64,000 bases of DNA from Lysobacter alkalisoli (lineage in GTDB: Bacteria; Pseudomonadota; Gammaproteobacteria; Xanthomonadales; Xanthomonadaceae), in NCBI RefSeq assembly GCF_006547045.1, contig NZ_CP041242.1:1560001-1624000 (forward strand), in the 5' to 3' direction. Each line of letters starts with the position of its first letter. Position 1 is the stretch's first letter. The notes under the pieces were generated by a model. The model was not told the DNA's origin. It saw nothing but the letters and a program-made list of their open reading frames with translations, and did not search any database. The position numbers and the translations under genes were made by a program. Shown piece after piece: positions 9,286 through 18,855 of this stretch.

Positions 9286-11457
9286 TTATTGGCGTCTTAG
9301 TTCGGGGCCCGCGGCTGCGGATGGTTTTCGCGTTGCGATCTGTTCACGATCTTCATCGGACAGCTCGATGCGGCCGTTCCGCAGGGCAATGACCCGATCG
9401 GCGCTGCGGATCGTCTCCGGGCGGTGCGCGATCACGATCCGCGTCATCGGAAGCGAGGAGATGTTGTGGTTTATCTCGCGCTCGCGCTGCACGTCGAGGT
9501 GGCTGGTGGCCTCATCCAGCAGCAGGATCGCGGGCTTGCGGAACAGCGCGCGCGCGAGCAACACCCGCTGTTTTTGTCCCCCGGACAGCGACGATCCCAT
9601 GTCGCCGACCAGCGATTCGTAGCCCATCGGCATTGCCACGATGTCGTCGTGGATCTGCGCGGCGCGGGCCGCGTCCTCGATCGCCTCCATGGAGGCGTCG
9701 CTGTCGAAGAACGAGATGTTGTCGGCGATCGAGCCGGCAAACAGCGCGTCCTCCTGCATCACCGCGCCGAGCAGATCGCGATAGGCGGACAGGCCGAAGC
9801 GTTCGATGTCGATGCCGCCGATGCGGATCGTGCCCGCATCGGGACGCAGCAGCCCGAGCAGAATCTTGGCCAGCGTGGTCTTGCCGCAGCCGGACGGCCC
9901 GACGATGGCTACGCACTCGCCAGCCTCGATCGTGAACGTACAGTCGCGCAGCACCCATGGGTCGTCCTCCGCATAACGGAAGCTGATGTTCTCTACCTCG
10001 ATCCGCGGTTCCGGTGGCGGCCCGGCGTAGGTGCTGGCTGCATGTGCCTCCGGCGGCTCCAGCGCGATATCGGCGATGCGCGCGCCGTGCATGCCGAGCA
10101 GGCGGAACTCCACCAGCTTGTCGATCAGGCTGCCGCCGCGGGTGGCGAACAGCTCGGCGTAGGCCACGAACACCACCAGCATGCCGGCGGTGAACTGTCC
10201 GCGCAGCACCAGCCAGGCGCCGATCCAGATCAGCAGGATGCGTTGCGTGCCGAAGATCAGCCGCGACAGCGCCGAGAAGGTGGCGGTCACCCGGTTGATC
10301 GCCGCCTCGCGGTTGGCCACCTCGATGGTGGCGTTGGCGACCCGCGCGCGGCGCTCGCCCTGCTTGTTGGCGAGCTTGATCGTCTGTACGCCCTCGATCG
10401 ACTCGATCATCTGACTCTGCTGCCGGCCGAGGTGAACCAGCTGCTCTTCCTTGAGTTGCTGCAGTTTGCGGTAGCTGATCCAGCGCAGCGCGGCGTAGAG
10501 CGCGAAGGCAGCGAGTACCAGTAGTGTCAGCGGGCCGCTGTAGATCGCCAGCAATGCCAGTACCAGCGCCACGGTCAGGCCGTCGAGGATCGCTTCGACG
10601 AAGCTGCCGGTCACCGTCTGCTGGATGGACTGCACCGAGATGAAGCGCGACAGCACGCCGCCGACACTGCGCTTCTCGAAGTAGTCCAGCGGCAGTCGCA
10701 GCAGGTGGCCGAACAGGTTGCCGATCCATTGCGCGCTGAGCGAGGCACCGAGTTCGGCCACGATCCAGCCGCGCATCATCGCGATCGCCGACTGGAATAC
10801 CACCACGGCCAGGAAGCCGATACCGATCAGGGTCAGCAGATCGAGGTCGGCCGAGACCAGCACCAGGTCGATCACCCACTGCAGCGCCAGCGGCAGGGCG
10901 AGGGTAAAGACTTCCAGCGCCAGCGCCAGGAGCAGGATCTGCGTTGCCGCCCGACGCACCCCGTGGACCTGCCCGATCAGGCCGCGCAGCGTGATGCGCT
11001 GCCGTTCCCTGACCGGTGCAAAGCCGGCCGCGGGTACAAGCTCGAGCACCACGCCGGTGAAGTGGCGGCCGAATTCTTCCAGCGGCATGGTCACCGCCCC
11101 GCGCGCCGGGTCGTGGATCTCCGCCTTGCCGCGATGGATGCGCTTGAGAACGACGAAGTGGTTGAGGTTCCAGTGCAGGATGCACGGCAGCCGCAGATCG
11201 GACAGGTGCTCGAGCTCGGCCCGCAACGGGCGCGCGTCGAAGCCGAGGTGTCCGGCGACCGTGATCAGGCGCGACAGACTGGCGCCCTTGAGCGAAACCG
11301 GAAAGCGCCGCCGCAGCCCGGCGAGATCGACGTCGTGCCCGTGGTAGCGCGCGATCATCGCCAGGCAGGCCAGCCCACATTCGGCGATCTCGTTCTGCTG
11401 GATCACCGGCAGGCGCCCGGACATGTGTGCACCGCCGAAGCCGGATGCCGGGCTCAT
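9286..11457 (-). CDS. Peptidase-containing ABC transporter (C39 family, PCAT)
   Basis: Exports peptides and removes their double-glycine leaders at the inner membrane. The 723-residue protein has an N-terminal C39 peptidase with Cys27 in AECGLACLAMIARYHG, His in LHWNLNHFVVL and Asp in HDPARG. A six-helix ABC membrane domain spans about residues 165-460. The nucleotide-binding domain has Walker A GPSGCGKTT, signature LSGGQKQRVLLARAL, Walker B ILLLDEATSHLD and the H-loop IVIAHR. The start ATG 11457 overlaps the stop of hlyD as ATGA. With the adaptor upstream and two GG-leader peptides downstream, it is the export arm of the graspetide locus. An unspecialised bacteriocin exporter is the alternative. 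Confidence 0.95.
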   Translation of the reverse strand: MSPASGFGGAHMSGRLPVIQQNEIAECGLACLAMIARYHGHDVDLAGLRRRFPVSLKGASLSRLITVAGHLGFDARPLRAELEHLSDLRLPCILHWNLNHFVVLKRIHRGKAEIHDPARGAVTMPLEEFGRHFTGVVLELVPAAGFAPVRERQRITLRGLIGQVHGVRRAATQILLLALALEVFTLALPLALQWVIDLVLVSADLDLLTLIGIGFLAVVVFQSAIAMMRGWIVAELGASLSAQWIGNLFGHLLRLPLDYFEKRSVGGVLSRFISVQSIQQTVTGSFVEAILDGLTVALVLALLAIYSGPLTLLVLAAFALYAALRWISYRKLQQLKEEQLVHLGRQQSQMIESIEGVQTIKLANKQGERRARVANATIEVANREAAINRVTATFSALSRLIFGTQRILLIWIGAWLVLRGQFTAGMLVVFVAYAELFATRGGSLIDKLVEFRLLGMHGARIADIALEPPEAHAASTYAGPPPEPRIEVENISFRYAEDDPWVLRDCTFTIEAGECVAIVGPSGCGKTTLAKILLGLLRPDAGTIRIGGIDIERFGLSAYRDLLGAVMQEDALFAGSIADNISFFDSDASMEAIEDAARAAQIHDDIVAMPMGYESLVGDMGSSLSGGQKQRVLLARALFRKPAILLLDEATSHLDVQREREINHNISSLPMTRIVIAHRPETIRSADRVIALRNGRIELSDEDREQIATRKPSAAAGPELRRQ

Positions 11458-12748
11458 GGCGTTTGCTCCTGCGGTGGGGGCTCGGCCGGCGGCACAGCCC
11501 GGAGCGCGCCGAGCGGCGCGAACAGCAACTGGTACAGGCGACGGCGCTCCAGCAGCAGGTCGGCGTCCAGGGACATGCCGGCGCGCAGCGGCAAGGCGCC
11601 GCCGCTGCCGTCGATTTGCTGACGCTGCAGCGCGACCAGTACGCGGAAGGCGGGTGCGCCCGGGTCGATGCCGGTCCGCGCGCGCACTTCGTCGGCCGAA
11701 AGCGGGCTGGCGGCTATTTCGACGATGCGCCCGTACTGTTGGCCAAAGGTCTGGTAGGGGAAGGCGTGGTAGCGCATCGCAACCCGGTTGCCGGGTGCGA
11801 TCGTGCCGACAGCGTGCGACGGCGCCCATAGTTCCGCTTGCAGTTGCGCCTGGGCCGGAACGATCGACAGCAGCCGTTGGCTTTCGCGCACCGCATGGCC
11901 GCGGTCGACCGCAAGGCCAGAGGCCACGCCCGCCTCGGGGGCCCGGATCACAACGGCCCGCTGTGCCAGATTGCGCGCCGCAGACTGCGCGATTTCGGCC
12001 AGTGCGCCCTCGATGTTGCTGCGTAGCGCGGCGGTTTCCAGCGGCAATGCCTCGTGCCTTTCGCGCGCTTCGGCGAGCGCGGTTTCGGCATCCAGGCGGT
12101 TTCGGATCGTCAGTTCCAGTTGCGCCTGAGCGTTCAGCGCCTGGTCCTGGTACTGCTGCACCTGCACGTCGCTCACGATGCGCTGTTCATGCAAGGGTTT
12201 GATGCGCTCCAGCGTGCGTTCCGCCGCGGCGACCTGTCGGCGCCGGAGTGCCAGCTCGGTTTCGGCCGAGGCCAGGCGCCGTTGCTGAGCCTGGATACGC
12301 TGCCGCAATGCGACAGCCTGCTGACGCTGCGAGGTTTCCAGGTCTTCCAGGTCCTGCTGCAGGCGCTGCCGCCGCTGTTCGAGTTCGGTGGCGATGCGTT
12401 CGCCGACCGCCCCGCCTGGTTCGGGACATCGATGTCCGGTGAAATCTCGACCAGCGGCTGGCCTGCGGCCACCGTTTCCCCTTCGGTTACCAGCAGTCGC
12501 GTCACCACGCCTGGAGCCACTGCGGCCACGTCCGGCAGGCCGCCGATGGGCACCAGCCGCCCTTGTGCAGGGGCCTTGCGGGTGTAACCGCCGAACGCCA
12601 CGATGAGTACCACCGCAAGGATCAGGGTGCCGGCCAGGATCGCCATCGCCCAGCCCAGGCGCGTGGTCGACAGGTGCACGCTGCCGAGCCAGTCCTGCTT
12701 GCGCGCTTCCAGGGCTTCGCGCCGAAACAGATCTCCGGTCACCGCCAC
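11454..12748 (-). CDS. HlyD-family membrane fusion protein, one apparent frameshift
   Basis: Periplasmic adaptor that links the ABC exporter to an outer-membrane channel. The first half (12748 to about 12414) has a cytoplasmic N-terminus, one membrane helix (AILAGTLILAVVLIVAFGGY) and the first biotinyl-lipoyl half. The second half (about 12410 to 11454) has the coiled-coil hairpin, the second lipoyl half (VIRAPEAGVASGLAV) and the beta-barrel. They are in different frames. One added C in the plus-strand run 12410-12413 restores a 431-residue HlyD protein. The likely start is GTG 12748. First gene of the graspetide operon. Whether it is truly broken or mis-sequenced decides whether the exporter is functional. 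Confidence 0.88.
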
Positions 12749-12849
12749 CTCGCGCCTGCGTGCGTCGGCGTGCGTTGCATGTGCCGGGAATGCGTAGCGA
12801 TGTCTGCGTGACGGCCGGTCATCGGGATCCGGGAATGGACGAGCGCATC

Positions 12850-12875
12850 ATCATAGGCGAGTTGCCGGGTCGCAA
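12850..12875 (-). promoter_or_regulatory. Weak candidate promoter for the graspetide operon
   Basis: The minus strand reads TTGCGA, 14 bp, TATGAT. The -10 is good but the spacing is short, so this is only a candidate. It lies about 100 bp before the hlyD GTG. The rest of the 282 bp gap 12749-13030 shows no gene. Confidence 0.3.
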
Positions 12876-13030
12876 AGGGTTGCAACGGGGCCCCTTCAGA
12901 CGATGTTCTTGACTCTGTACGCCCCTATTCCGAAGGGTTCTCCTTCAAGGTGTGACGAACGTACCGATGAGGGCATGGCACACGGCGCAGGCGCTGTCGG
13001 CACAGGAAGCATTTCGAGCTTTCCTGATGT

Positions 13031-14359
13031 TCACGAGGCTTTCCGCCGCAGCAGGTAGATCACTGCGCCCACGGCCACCGCGATGCCGGCGGCGATCAGG
13101 TTCCTGGTGCCGGCACTGGCGACCAGGGCCAGCGAAAGCAGCAGGGCGGCGAGCGGGATCAGGCGCCCGCCGGGGAGGCGGAGGGCTTCGGGCCGGTCGC
13201 CGTAGCGCGGCTGCAGCACCAGCAGCGAAGCCGAGGTTCCGATGTAGGTGCACAGCCGTGCTACCGCCGACAGCAGGGCCAATTGCACGAACGACCCGGT
13301 CAGCGCCAGCGCCAGCGCCAGTACGGTGGTGACGACGACTGCGACGGCCGGGGTACGGAAGCGCGGATGGATCCGCGACAACGACGCCGGGCCGTAGCCG
13401 TCGGCGGACAGCGCGTACAGGTAGCGCGGGCCGAACAGCATCGTGTTGCTGTTGCTGCCCAGGATCGACACCGCCGCGCCCACGGTCAGCAACAGCGCGG
13501 CGGCGGGGCCGCCGAAGGTCCGCGCGGCATCGGCCAGCGGGGTTTCGGAGCCGGCCAGCCCCGGCAAGGTGCCCTGTGCGACGACCTGCACACCCAGATA
13601 GATCAGGGTAACGATGACGATCATCGTCACCAGCGCGAACGGTACGTCGCGCCGCGGATTGCGGTACTCGCCGGCCGCGGCCGGAGTGTTCTCGAAGCCG
13701 GCGTAGGCGAACAGCAGCAGCAGTGCGCCTTCGCCGAGGTGGCCCATCAGCGGTGCGCCGATATCGATCGCACGCGACCAGTCCACGAAGAACACGCCGA
13801 CGCCGATGAAGAACAGCAGCGGCACCAGCTTGATCAGCACCAGGGCAACGCCGGTGCGGGCCGCCGCGCGCACGCCGACGATGTTGATCGCGGCCAGGGC
13901 CAACAGCGAGCCGGCCACGATCATCGTCCAGCCCCAGCCATCCTTCGCTGCCGGCCAGAAATGCGAGATCGCGAGCGCGAGGCCGTTGCTGAGTGCTGCG
14001 GCGGCGGCGACGCGGGTCAGCCAGGTCATCCAGCCGACCTCGAAGCCGATGAAGCTGCCGAACGCGTCGCGCGCGTACAGGTAGCTGCCGCCAGGCTGGT
14101 CGTAGTAGCTGCCGGCCTGCGCGTAGCACAGCACCAGCAGACCGACCGCCAATCCCGCCAGCAGCACCGCCCACAGGCTGGCCGGGCCGAGCAGGGCGGC
14201 GGTGGCGGCCGGCAGCAGGTAGATGCCGCTGCCGATCACGTCGTTGATCGACAACCCGACGATCTGCCAGCGGCCGACCGCTCGCACCATGCCGGTGCTG
14301 CTGTCGATGGCGCTCCGGTCGATGGCTGCGGTGTCGCGGCCGGCGATCTTATCGGTCAT
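13031..14359 (-). CDS. APC-superfamily amino-acid permease
   Basis: The 442-residue inner-membrane protein has about 12 hydrophobic helices. It shows the APC N-terminal pattern INDVIGSGIYLLPAATAALLG followed by YAQAGSYYDQPGGSYLYARDAFG. I choose ATG 14359, which overlaps the stop of the upstream YkuD gene by 11 nt; the frame is open further upstream, but that stretch lies inside the YkuD gene. The substrate cannot be read from sequence. As the last gene of a muropeptide-catabolism string, it may import the amino acids or dipeptides released in the periplasm (inference). Confidence 0.88.
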   Translation of the reverse strand: MTDKIAGRDTAAIDRSAIDSSTGMVRAVGRWQIVGLSINDVIGSGIYLLPAATAALLGPASLWAVLLAGLAVGLLVLCYAQAGSYYDQPGGSYLYARDAFGSFIGFEVGWMTWLTRVAAAAALSNGLALAISHFWPAAKDGWGWTMIVAGSLLALAAINIVGVRAAARTGVALVLIKLVPLLFFIGVGVFFVDWSRAIDIGAPLMGHLGEGALLLLFAYAGFENTPAAAGEYRNPRRDVPFALVTMIVIVTLIYLGVQVVAQGTLPGLAGSETPLADAARTFGGPAAALLLTVGAAVSILGSNSNTMLFGPRYLYALSADGYGPASLSRIHPRFRTPAVAVVVTTVLALALALTGSFVQLALLSAVARLCTYIGTSASLLVLQPRYGDRPEALRLPGGRLIPLAALLLSLALVASAGTRNLIAAGIAVAVGAVIYLLRRKAS

Positions 14360-15191
14360 GCAGGATGTCCTGGGCGTCGGTGATCGGGGGCAGACGCCAG
14401 TCTGCCTGCAGGCGGGCGTATTCGGCATCGGGCAGCAGCACGAATACCGGGCGGGCATCCGTTCTCAGCCAGCCCAGCAGCGCACTCATTTCGTCGGCGG
14501 ACATGGCGGTGCAGCCGGCGGTCGGTACGTCGGGCGCTTTCCAGACGTGGGCGAAGATGCAGCTGCCTGCAGGACTTTGATGGGCCGGGTTATGCCGGAT
14601 CACGAAACCCTGTGCGTAGCGATGGTCGCCGTCGGCGTGGATGTCGCGACGCATCGGTTCGGTCGAGCCTTCCGCCGCGGCGGCGCCGACTTCGCCGGTA
14701 TCGACGATGCGGTTGTACAGCGGCGAGCCGGGCACGTCGATGCAGTAGTGCGATGCCTGCATCGGCAGGTAGTCGAGCGCGGTGTCGATACGCTCGGCGT
14801 AGCCGAAGGCTTCGCCGATGGCGAACACGCCGGCCGGACTGCGGCCGTCGCCTTCGCGCTTGATCGGGGCGCCGGTGTCGGCCTGCGGATCGGGATGCAG
14901 TCCCAGTCCCCAGGCACTGCCGCTGCGTCCGACCTGTACCGGCTGGACCGGGCCGAGCGGGTGCCAGTCCGCGTCCGTGCGCTCGAAGCGTCGCAACTGC
15001 CCTTCACTGGCATCCCAGTCGGCCGTGGTCACGACGATCATCTGGCGGGCGCTGTCCCAGGGCCGGGGGATCCCGGTTCGGGGGGCGGTCGAGGTGCAGG
15101 CCGTGGCAATACCCACAAGCAGGAGCGCAGTGAAACCACGCCGGATGCGTTCGTGCGGAAGGCTGGCGGAAAGGTGCATGGCGGGCGGCAC
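14349..15191 (-). CDS. YkuD-domain (L,D-transpeptidase-like) lipoprotein
   Basis: L,D-transpeptidase-fold protein of 280 residues. The N-terminus has a lipobox (GIATAC), so it is predicted to be a lipid-anchored periplasmic protein. The catalytic block is FAHVWKAPDVPTAGCTAM, with His and Cys spaced as in YkuD domains. The usual Arg/Asn after the Cys is replaced by Ala-Met. Start GTG 15191 has GAGG 7 nt upstream; the in-frame ATG 15179 has no ribosome site. In this operon it may act on peptidoglycan tetrapeptides, as transpeptidase or L,D-carboxypeptidase; which is unknown. Confidence 0.8.
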   Translation of the reverse strand: MPPAMHLSASLPHERIRRGFTALLLVGIATACTSTAPRTGIPRPWDSARQMIVVTTADWDASEGQLRRFERTDADWHPLGPVQPVQVGRSGSAWGLGLHPDPQADTGAPIKREGDGRSPAGVFAIGEAFGYAERIDTALDYLPMQASHYCIDVPGSPLYNRIVDTGEVGAAAAEGSTEPMRRDIHADGDHRYAQGFVIRHNPAHQSPAGSCIFAHVWKAPDVPTAGCTAMSADEMSALLGWLRTDARPVFVLLPDAEYARLQADWRLPPITDAQDILHDR

Positions 15192-15213
15192 GGCGGAACC
15201 TCGGAGATGGGCG

Positions 15214-16116
15214 TCAGGGGTCCAGCATCTGCTGGATATGTTCCAGGCTGCTGCGATAGTGCGCGGCGTATTCGGATGAGTGCTGGCCGACCAGCACCAG
15301 GATCAGGTCGAGCATGTGCTGCAGGGCGGCCTGGTACAGCAGCGGTTCGACGTGGGTGCGTTCGTCGTGGGCCGAGACCAGCAATGCGGCGTCCGCGCTC
15401 GCTCGTAGCGGATTGGCGCTGTGGCGGGTGACCGAGATGATCCTGCCGCGCCGCTCGCGGAACTGGCGGCTGATATGGCACAGCTCCGGTTGCTTGCCGT
15501 GCTCGGAGAACACGATCAGCACGTCGCGCGGGCCGGCCGAGCAGACGCTGGCCGCCATCAGCACCGGGTCGGCATGCTCGACGGTGGCGATGCCGATCAG
15601 CGACAGGCGCAGGCCCAATCCGCGTGCGTGGATGCCGTCCTGGCCGAGGCCGCAGATGAAGACACGCTCGGCGCCGCAGATCGCCTGCACGATGGCGTCG
15701 ACCTGCTCGACCGGGTTGATCAGGCGGGTTTCCTGCTCGGCCTGCGCCTTGGCACACCACAGCGATTCGGCGAGGGCCAGATGGGGTTCGACATCCGGCT
15801 CGCGGTCGGGCGCCTGCGGTTCGCCGGCGCCCTCGCGTGCGAGGGCCTCGCCGATGCTGAACTTCAGGTCCGGGTAGCCCTTGAAACCGAGCTTCTGGCT
15901 GAACTTGACCACGCTGGACTGGCTGATCCCGAGCGCGCTGGCCAACTGCTGCGACGAGTAGTCGCGCAGCAGATGGGCGTTGTCGAGCAGGAAATCCGCG
16001 ATGCGGCGTTCGATCGCCGACATCTGGTCGCGTTCGGCGCGGATCTTGAGCAGGGGCGACATGTCCGGAAGCATACCCTTGATGCGCTGCGGGGACGGGG
16101 CCGTGGCGGCCCTCAT
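15214..16116 (-). CDS. RpiR/MurR-family transcriptional regulator (HTH + SIS)
   Basis: The 300-residue regulator has an N-terminal RpiR-type HTH (residues about 20-95: IADFLLDNAHLLRDYSSQQL, ALGISQSSVVKFSQKLGFKG) and a C-terminal SIS sugar-isomerase-like domain (about 130-270, with VFICGLGQDG and DVLIVFSEHGKQPE). SIS regulators sense phosphosugars such as MurNAc-6-P. Start ATG 16116 overlaps the epimerase stop as ATGA. It probably controls this operon and the divergent one; a palindrome at 18762-18784 is a candidate site. Confidence 0.87.
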   Translation of the reverse strand: MRAATAPSPQRIKGMLPDMSPLLKIRAERDQMSAIERRIADFLLDNAHLLRDYSSQQLASALGISQSSVVKFSQKLGFKGYPDLKFSIGEALAREGAGEPQAPDREPDVEPHLALAESLWCAKAQAEQETRLINPVEQVDAIVQAICGAERVFICGLGQDGIHARGLGLRLSLIGIATVEHADPVLMAASVCSAGPRDVLIVFSEHGKQPELCHISRQFRERRGRIISVTRHSANPLRASADAALLVSAHDERTHVEPLLYQAALQHMLDLILVLVGQHSSEYAAHYRSSLEHIQQMLDP

Positions 16117-17210
16117 CCGGGCAGCATCTCCAGCCCGCGGACCTCGCGAATGCCCAGGCCCGGAGCGTCGATGATCGAGATTTCGGATTCGTTGAAGATC
16201 ACCCCGCCATCGACCGGGTCATATTGGCACAGCGACGGGCCGTCGAGGTCGACCTTGGTGATCACGTCGGCCTTGGCCACCGCCAGATGCACTGCCGCGG
16301 CGACGCTGATGCTGGTCTCGATCATGCAGCCGATCATGCATTCCACTCCGTACAACGCGGCGATGTCGGCGATGCGGATCGCGTTGGACAGGCCACCGGT
16401 CTTCATCAGCTTGATGTTGATGATGTCGGCGGCGTGCATCTTGATCAGGTCGATGACCTCGGTCGGGCCGAACACGCTCTCGTCGGCCATCACCGGCGTG
16501 TGCACGCGGTCGGTGACGTACTTCAGTCCCTGGATGTCCTGCGCCTTGACCGGCTGCTCCAGCAGTTCGAGCCGCACGCCTGCGTCTTCCAGCGCCTGCA
16601 TCGCGTAGACCGCCTGTTTGGCGGTCCAGCCCTGGTTGGCATCGAGGCGGAGCAGGGCGCGGCCCTCGACCGCGGCGTGGATCGCCTTGACCCGCTCGAT
16701 GTCGACGCCGATGTCCTTGCCGACCTTGATCTTCAGCGATTCGAAGCCGCGCTCCACCGCACCCAGCGAATCGGCGACCATCTTGTCGATGTAGTCGACG
16801 CTGATGGTGATGTCGGTGGTGATGACCGGGTCGCCGCCGCCGAGCAGCTTGTAGAGCGGGGCGCCGTAGAGCTGGCCGAACAGGTCGTACAGGGCGATCT
16901 CGACCGCGGCCTTGGCGCTGAAGTTGCGTTCCAGCGCGGTCTGCACGACGCAGGTGTTGCGGTTGAGGTCGGCGATGTCGGCGCCGACCAGGCGCGGACG
17001 GATGCAGGTGCGGATCGCCTCGATCATCGAGCCGTGGGTGTCGCCGGTGATCACCGCGGTGGCGGCGGCCTCACCGTAGCCGACGTGGCCGCTGTCGGTA
17101 TGGATCATCACCACGATGTCCTCGACCGTATCGACGGTGCGCAACGCGGTCTTGAACGGGGTCTTGAGCGGCACGCGCAGCATGCCGATCCGGATGTCGG
17201 TGATTTTCAC
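16113..17210 (-). CDS. L-Ala-D/L-Glu (dipeptide) epimerase, enolase superfamily
   Basis: Converts L-Ala-D-Glu from murein peptides to L-Ala-L-Glu so that peptidases can use it. The 365-residue enzyme belongs to the muconate-lactonizing/epimerase group. It has the KxK acid-base motif LKIKVG, metal ligands in LDANQGW, LEQPV and MADESVFG, the second lysine in NIKLMKTGG, and DLDGP near the end. No signal peptide, so it is cytoplasmic. GTG 17210 overlaps the stop of the NlpC/P60 gene as GTGA. The same pairing of epimerase and NlpC/P60 endopeptidase exists in the ykf operon of Bacillus. Other dipeptide specificities occur in this family and cannot be excluded. Confidence 0.88.
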   Translation of the reverse strand: MKITDIRIGMLRVPLKTPFKTALRTVDTVEDIVVMIHTDSGHVGYGEAAATAVITGDTHGSMIEAIRTCIRPRLVGADIADLNRNTCVVQTALERNFSAKAAVEIALYDLFGQLYGAPLYKLLGGGDPVITTDITISVDYIDKMVADSLGAVERGFESLKIKVGKDIGVDIERVKAIHAAVEGRALLRLDANQGWTAKQAVYAMQALEDAGVRLELLEQPVKAQDIQGLKYVTDRVHTPVMADESVFGPTEVIDLIKMHAADIINIKLMKTGGLSNAIRIADIAALYGVECMIGCMIETSISVAAAVHLAVAKADVITKVDLDGPSLCQYDPVDGGVIFNESEISIIDAPGLGIREVRGLEMLPG

Positions 17211-18658
17211 GGTCTGATTCTCTGGATGCTGTAGATGCGGTCGACGATCGTGGCCGTCTCGCCGGCCTGCAACGGCTCCAGCGGCGTCACCGACACCGCA
17301 TTGAGCTGGACCCGGCGCAGCGTGCCGTCCGGTTCCCGGTAACTGACGCCTGTAACGTCGTGGATCACGTAGGGCTCGCCCTCGTACTGGCCGATCACCA
17401 TCATCACGTGGCCTGGAATGTAGACCAGATCGCCCGGTTGCAGCGTGCGCAGTACCGCGAGCCTGGCCTCGCGGTCGTCGTCCTCGTCGAAACGCACGGT
17501 GTTGTAGACCGGGCTGACGCCCTGGGCACTGGTATTGCGCGGCAGCTGGAGGCCGAACGAACGGTAGACCTCGGACACGAATCCGCTGCAGTCGCGGGCG
17601 TTGTACGAATGCCCCCAGCCATAACGCTCGCCGAGGAACTTGAAGCTCTGCCGCAGCAGGTTGGCCTGGGTGAGCGGCAGGTAATCGGTGGCGATGTCCT
17701 GGTTGCGCGGCAGCAGCGCCGGCGCGAAGCGCAGCCGGCCGCGATCATCGCGGATCGGCAGCTCGATCACGTGAGCGGTGTAGGGGTGCTGGCCATTGAC
17801 CGGACGGTCGGCGGGCCAGTCGGCGAGCAGCGGAATGCGCACGCCCATGTCCAGCTGCAGCTCGGAGACTTGCGGAACCTCCGGGGTGTACACGGTGCGC
17901 GCGGTGGCACCGGTCACCACCAGGTAGGGGGCCTTGCGGCCGTAGCCGAGCACCTCGTCGCGCGTGCCGACCGCGACATGCTGCTTGCGTATCCAGGCCG
18001 CGTAGCGCGGGCTGACCGCGAACCACCACTCGCCGTCGCGGCTTTCATGCAGGATCGCCAGTGGCGTGCCCGGAAACAGTGCGGTTTCCTGGAAACGGTC
18101 GATGTCGGTGTCGTCCGGGCTGCCGAATACCCGGGTCGCGGTCGGCCAGGTGCGCATGTCGGCGCGGTGGACGACCAGACCATGGCGGACGTCGACGGTT
18201 GCCGGAAGCCGTTCCAATGCCAGATTCGATTCGAGTGTGTCGATGCCATCGAACGTTCGACCGTCGGCGGTATACAAGACCCGTTCGGGCGGCGATGACA
18301 GCTCGCGGATCCACTTGGCCGCCTCGTCACGTGCCAGCCGGGAAGGGAACGCGTCGAGCCTGTGGACCGAGCCGTCCTCGGCGAAAAGTCGTTCGTTGAT
18401 CCGCTCGATCGCGTCGCGATCCAGCACCTCCCGGTCGGGTTGCGGCAACAGGCGGGTCCAGAGTGCCGGGTCAAGGTGATGCGCTTCCACTCCCGGCAGA
18501 CCGGAACCGGAATCGGAACCGGCTGCCGAGGGGCGGGGCGTCGGCGATTCGAACGCAGCCGCCGGGTTCGCAACGGCCATCGCAACAGCCAGTACGGCCA
18601 GCACGAAAAGCCGGGGCAGGAAGCCCGAAGGATGGGGTCGGAACGCGCGTGCTTGCAT
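17207..18658 (-). CDS. YkfC-like NlpC/P60 gamma-D-Glu-diamino acid endopeptidase
   Basis: Predicted to cut the gamma-D-Glu-diaminopimelate bond in free murein peptides, releasing L-Ala-D-Glu. From ATG 18658 the protein has 483 residues. It has a signal peptide (LFVLAVLAVAMAVANPAAA), SH3-like domains (about residues 180-310) and an NlpC/P60 domain. Catalytic residues are Cys in YNARDCSGFVSEVY, His in YIPGHVMMVIG and His in YVIHDVTG. It is the first gene of the minus-strand string, and all five genes overlap or nearly touch. The frame continues upstream to 18781 but without a ribosome site, so I use the start just before the signal peptide. Confidence 0.88.
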   Translation of the reverse strand: MQARAFRPHPSGFLPRLFVLAVLAVAMAVANPAAAFESPTPRPSAAGSDSGSGLPGVEAHHLDPALWTRLLPQPDREVLDRDAIERINERLFAEDGSVHRLDAFPSRLARDEAAKWIRELSSPPERVLYTADGRTFDGIDTLESNLALERLPATVDVRHGLVVHRADMRTWPTATRVFGSPDDTDIDRFQETALFPGTPLAILHESRDGEWWFAVSPRYAAWIRKQHVAVGTRDEVLGYGRKAPYLVVTGATARTVYTPEVPQVSELQLDMGVRIPLLADWPADRPVNGQHPYTAHVIELPIRDDRGRLRFAPALLPRNQDIATDYLPLTQANLLRQSFKFLGERYGWGHSYNARDCSGFVSEVYRSFGLQLPRNTSAQGVSPVYNTVRFDEDDDREARLAVLRTLQPGDLVYIPGHVMMVIGQYEGEPYVIHDVTGVSYREPDGTLRRVQLNAVSVTPLEPLQAGETATIVDRIYSIQRIRP

Positions 18659-18761
18659 GGCTTGCACCTCTGGTCTGCCGGCTCCGGGGGCAGGATGTGA
18701 CGCCCTCCGGCCCGACGTGGCGGACCGGCTGGCAGCCGTGCCCGCGTCGCACGAGAATACT

Positions 18762-18784
18762 TGTTTCTTAAATTTGATCAAACA
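18762..18784. promoter_or_regulatory. Candidate operator in the divergent muropeptide promoter region
   Basis: TGTTT (18762-18766) and AAACA (18780-18784) form an inverted repeat around an AT-rich centre that holds the perfect 10-bp palindrome TTTGATCAAA (18773-18782). It stands out as AT-rich in GC-rich DNA and lies between the NlpC/P60 gene and the divergent transglutaminase-like gene. I infer it may bind the RpiR-type regulator at 15214; the true site sequence is unknown. Confidence 0.5.
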
Positions 18785-18855
18785 GGAATAAATTATTGAC
18801 CGAGGGTGTCGGTCGTGTTACACCGGAGACATGCTCACCCGGCAGGGGCAGTGTC

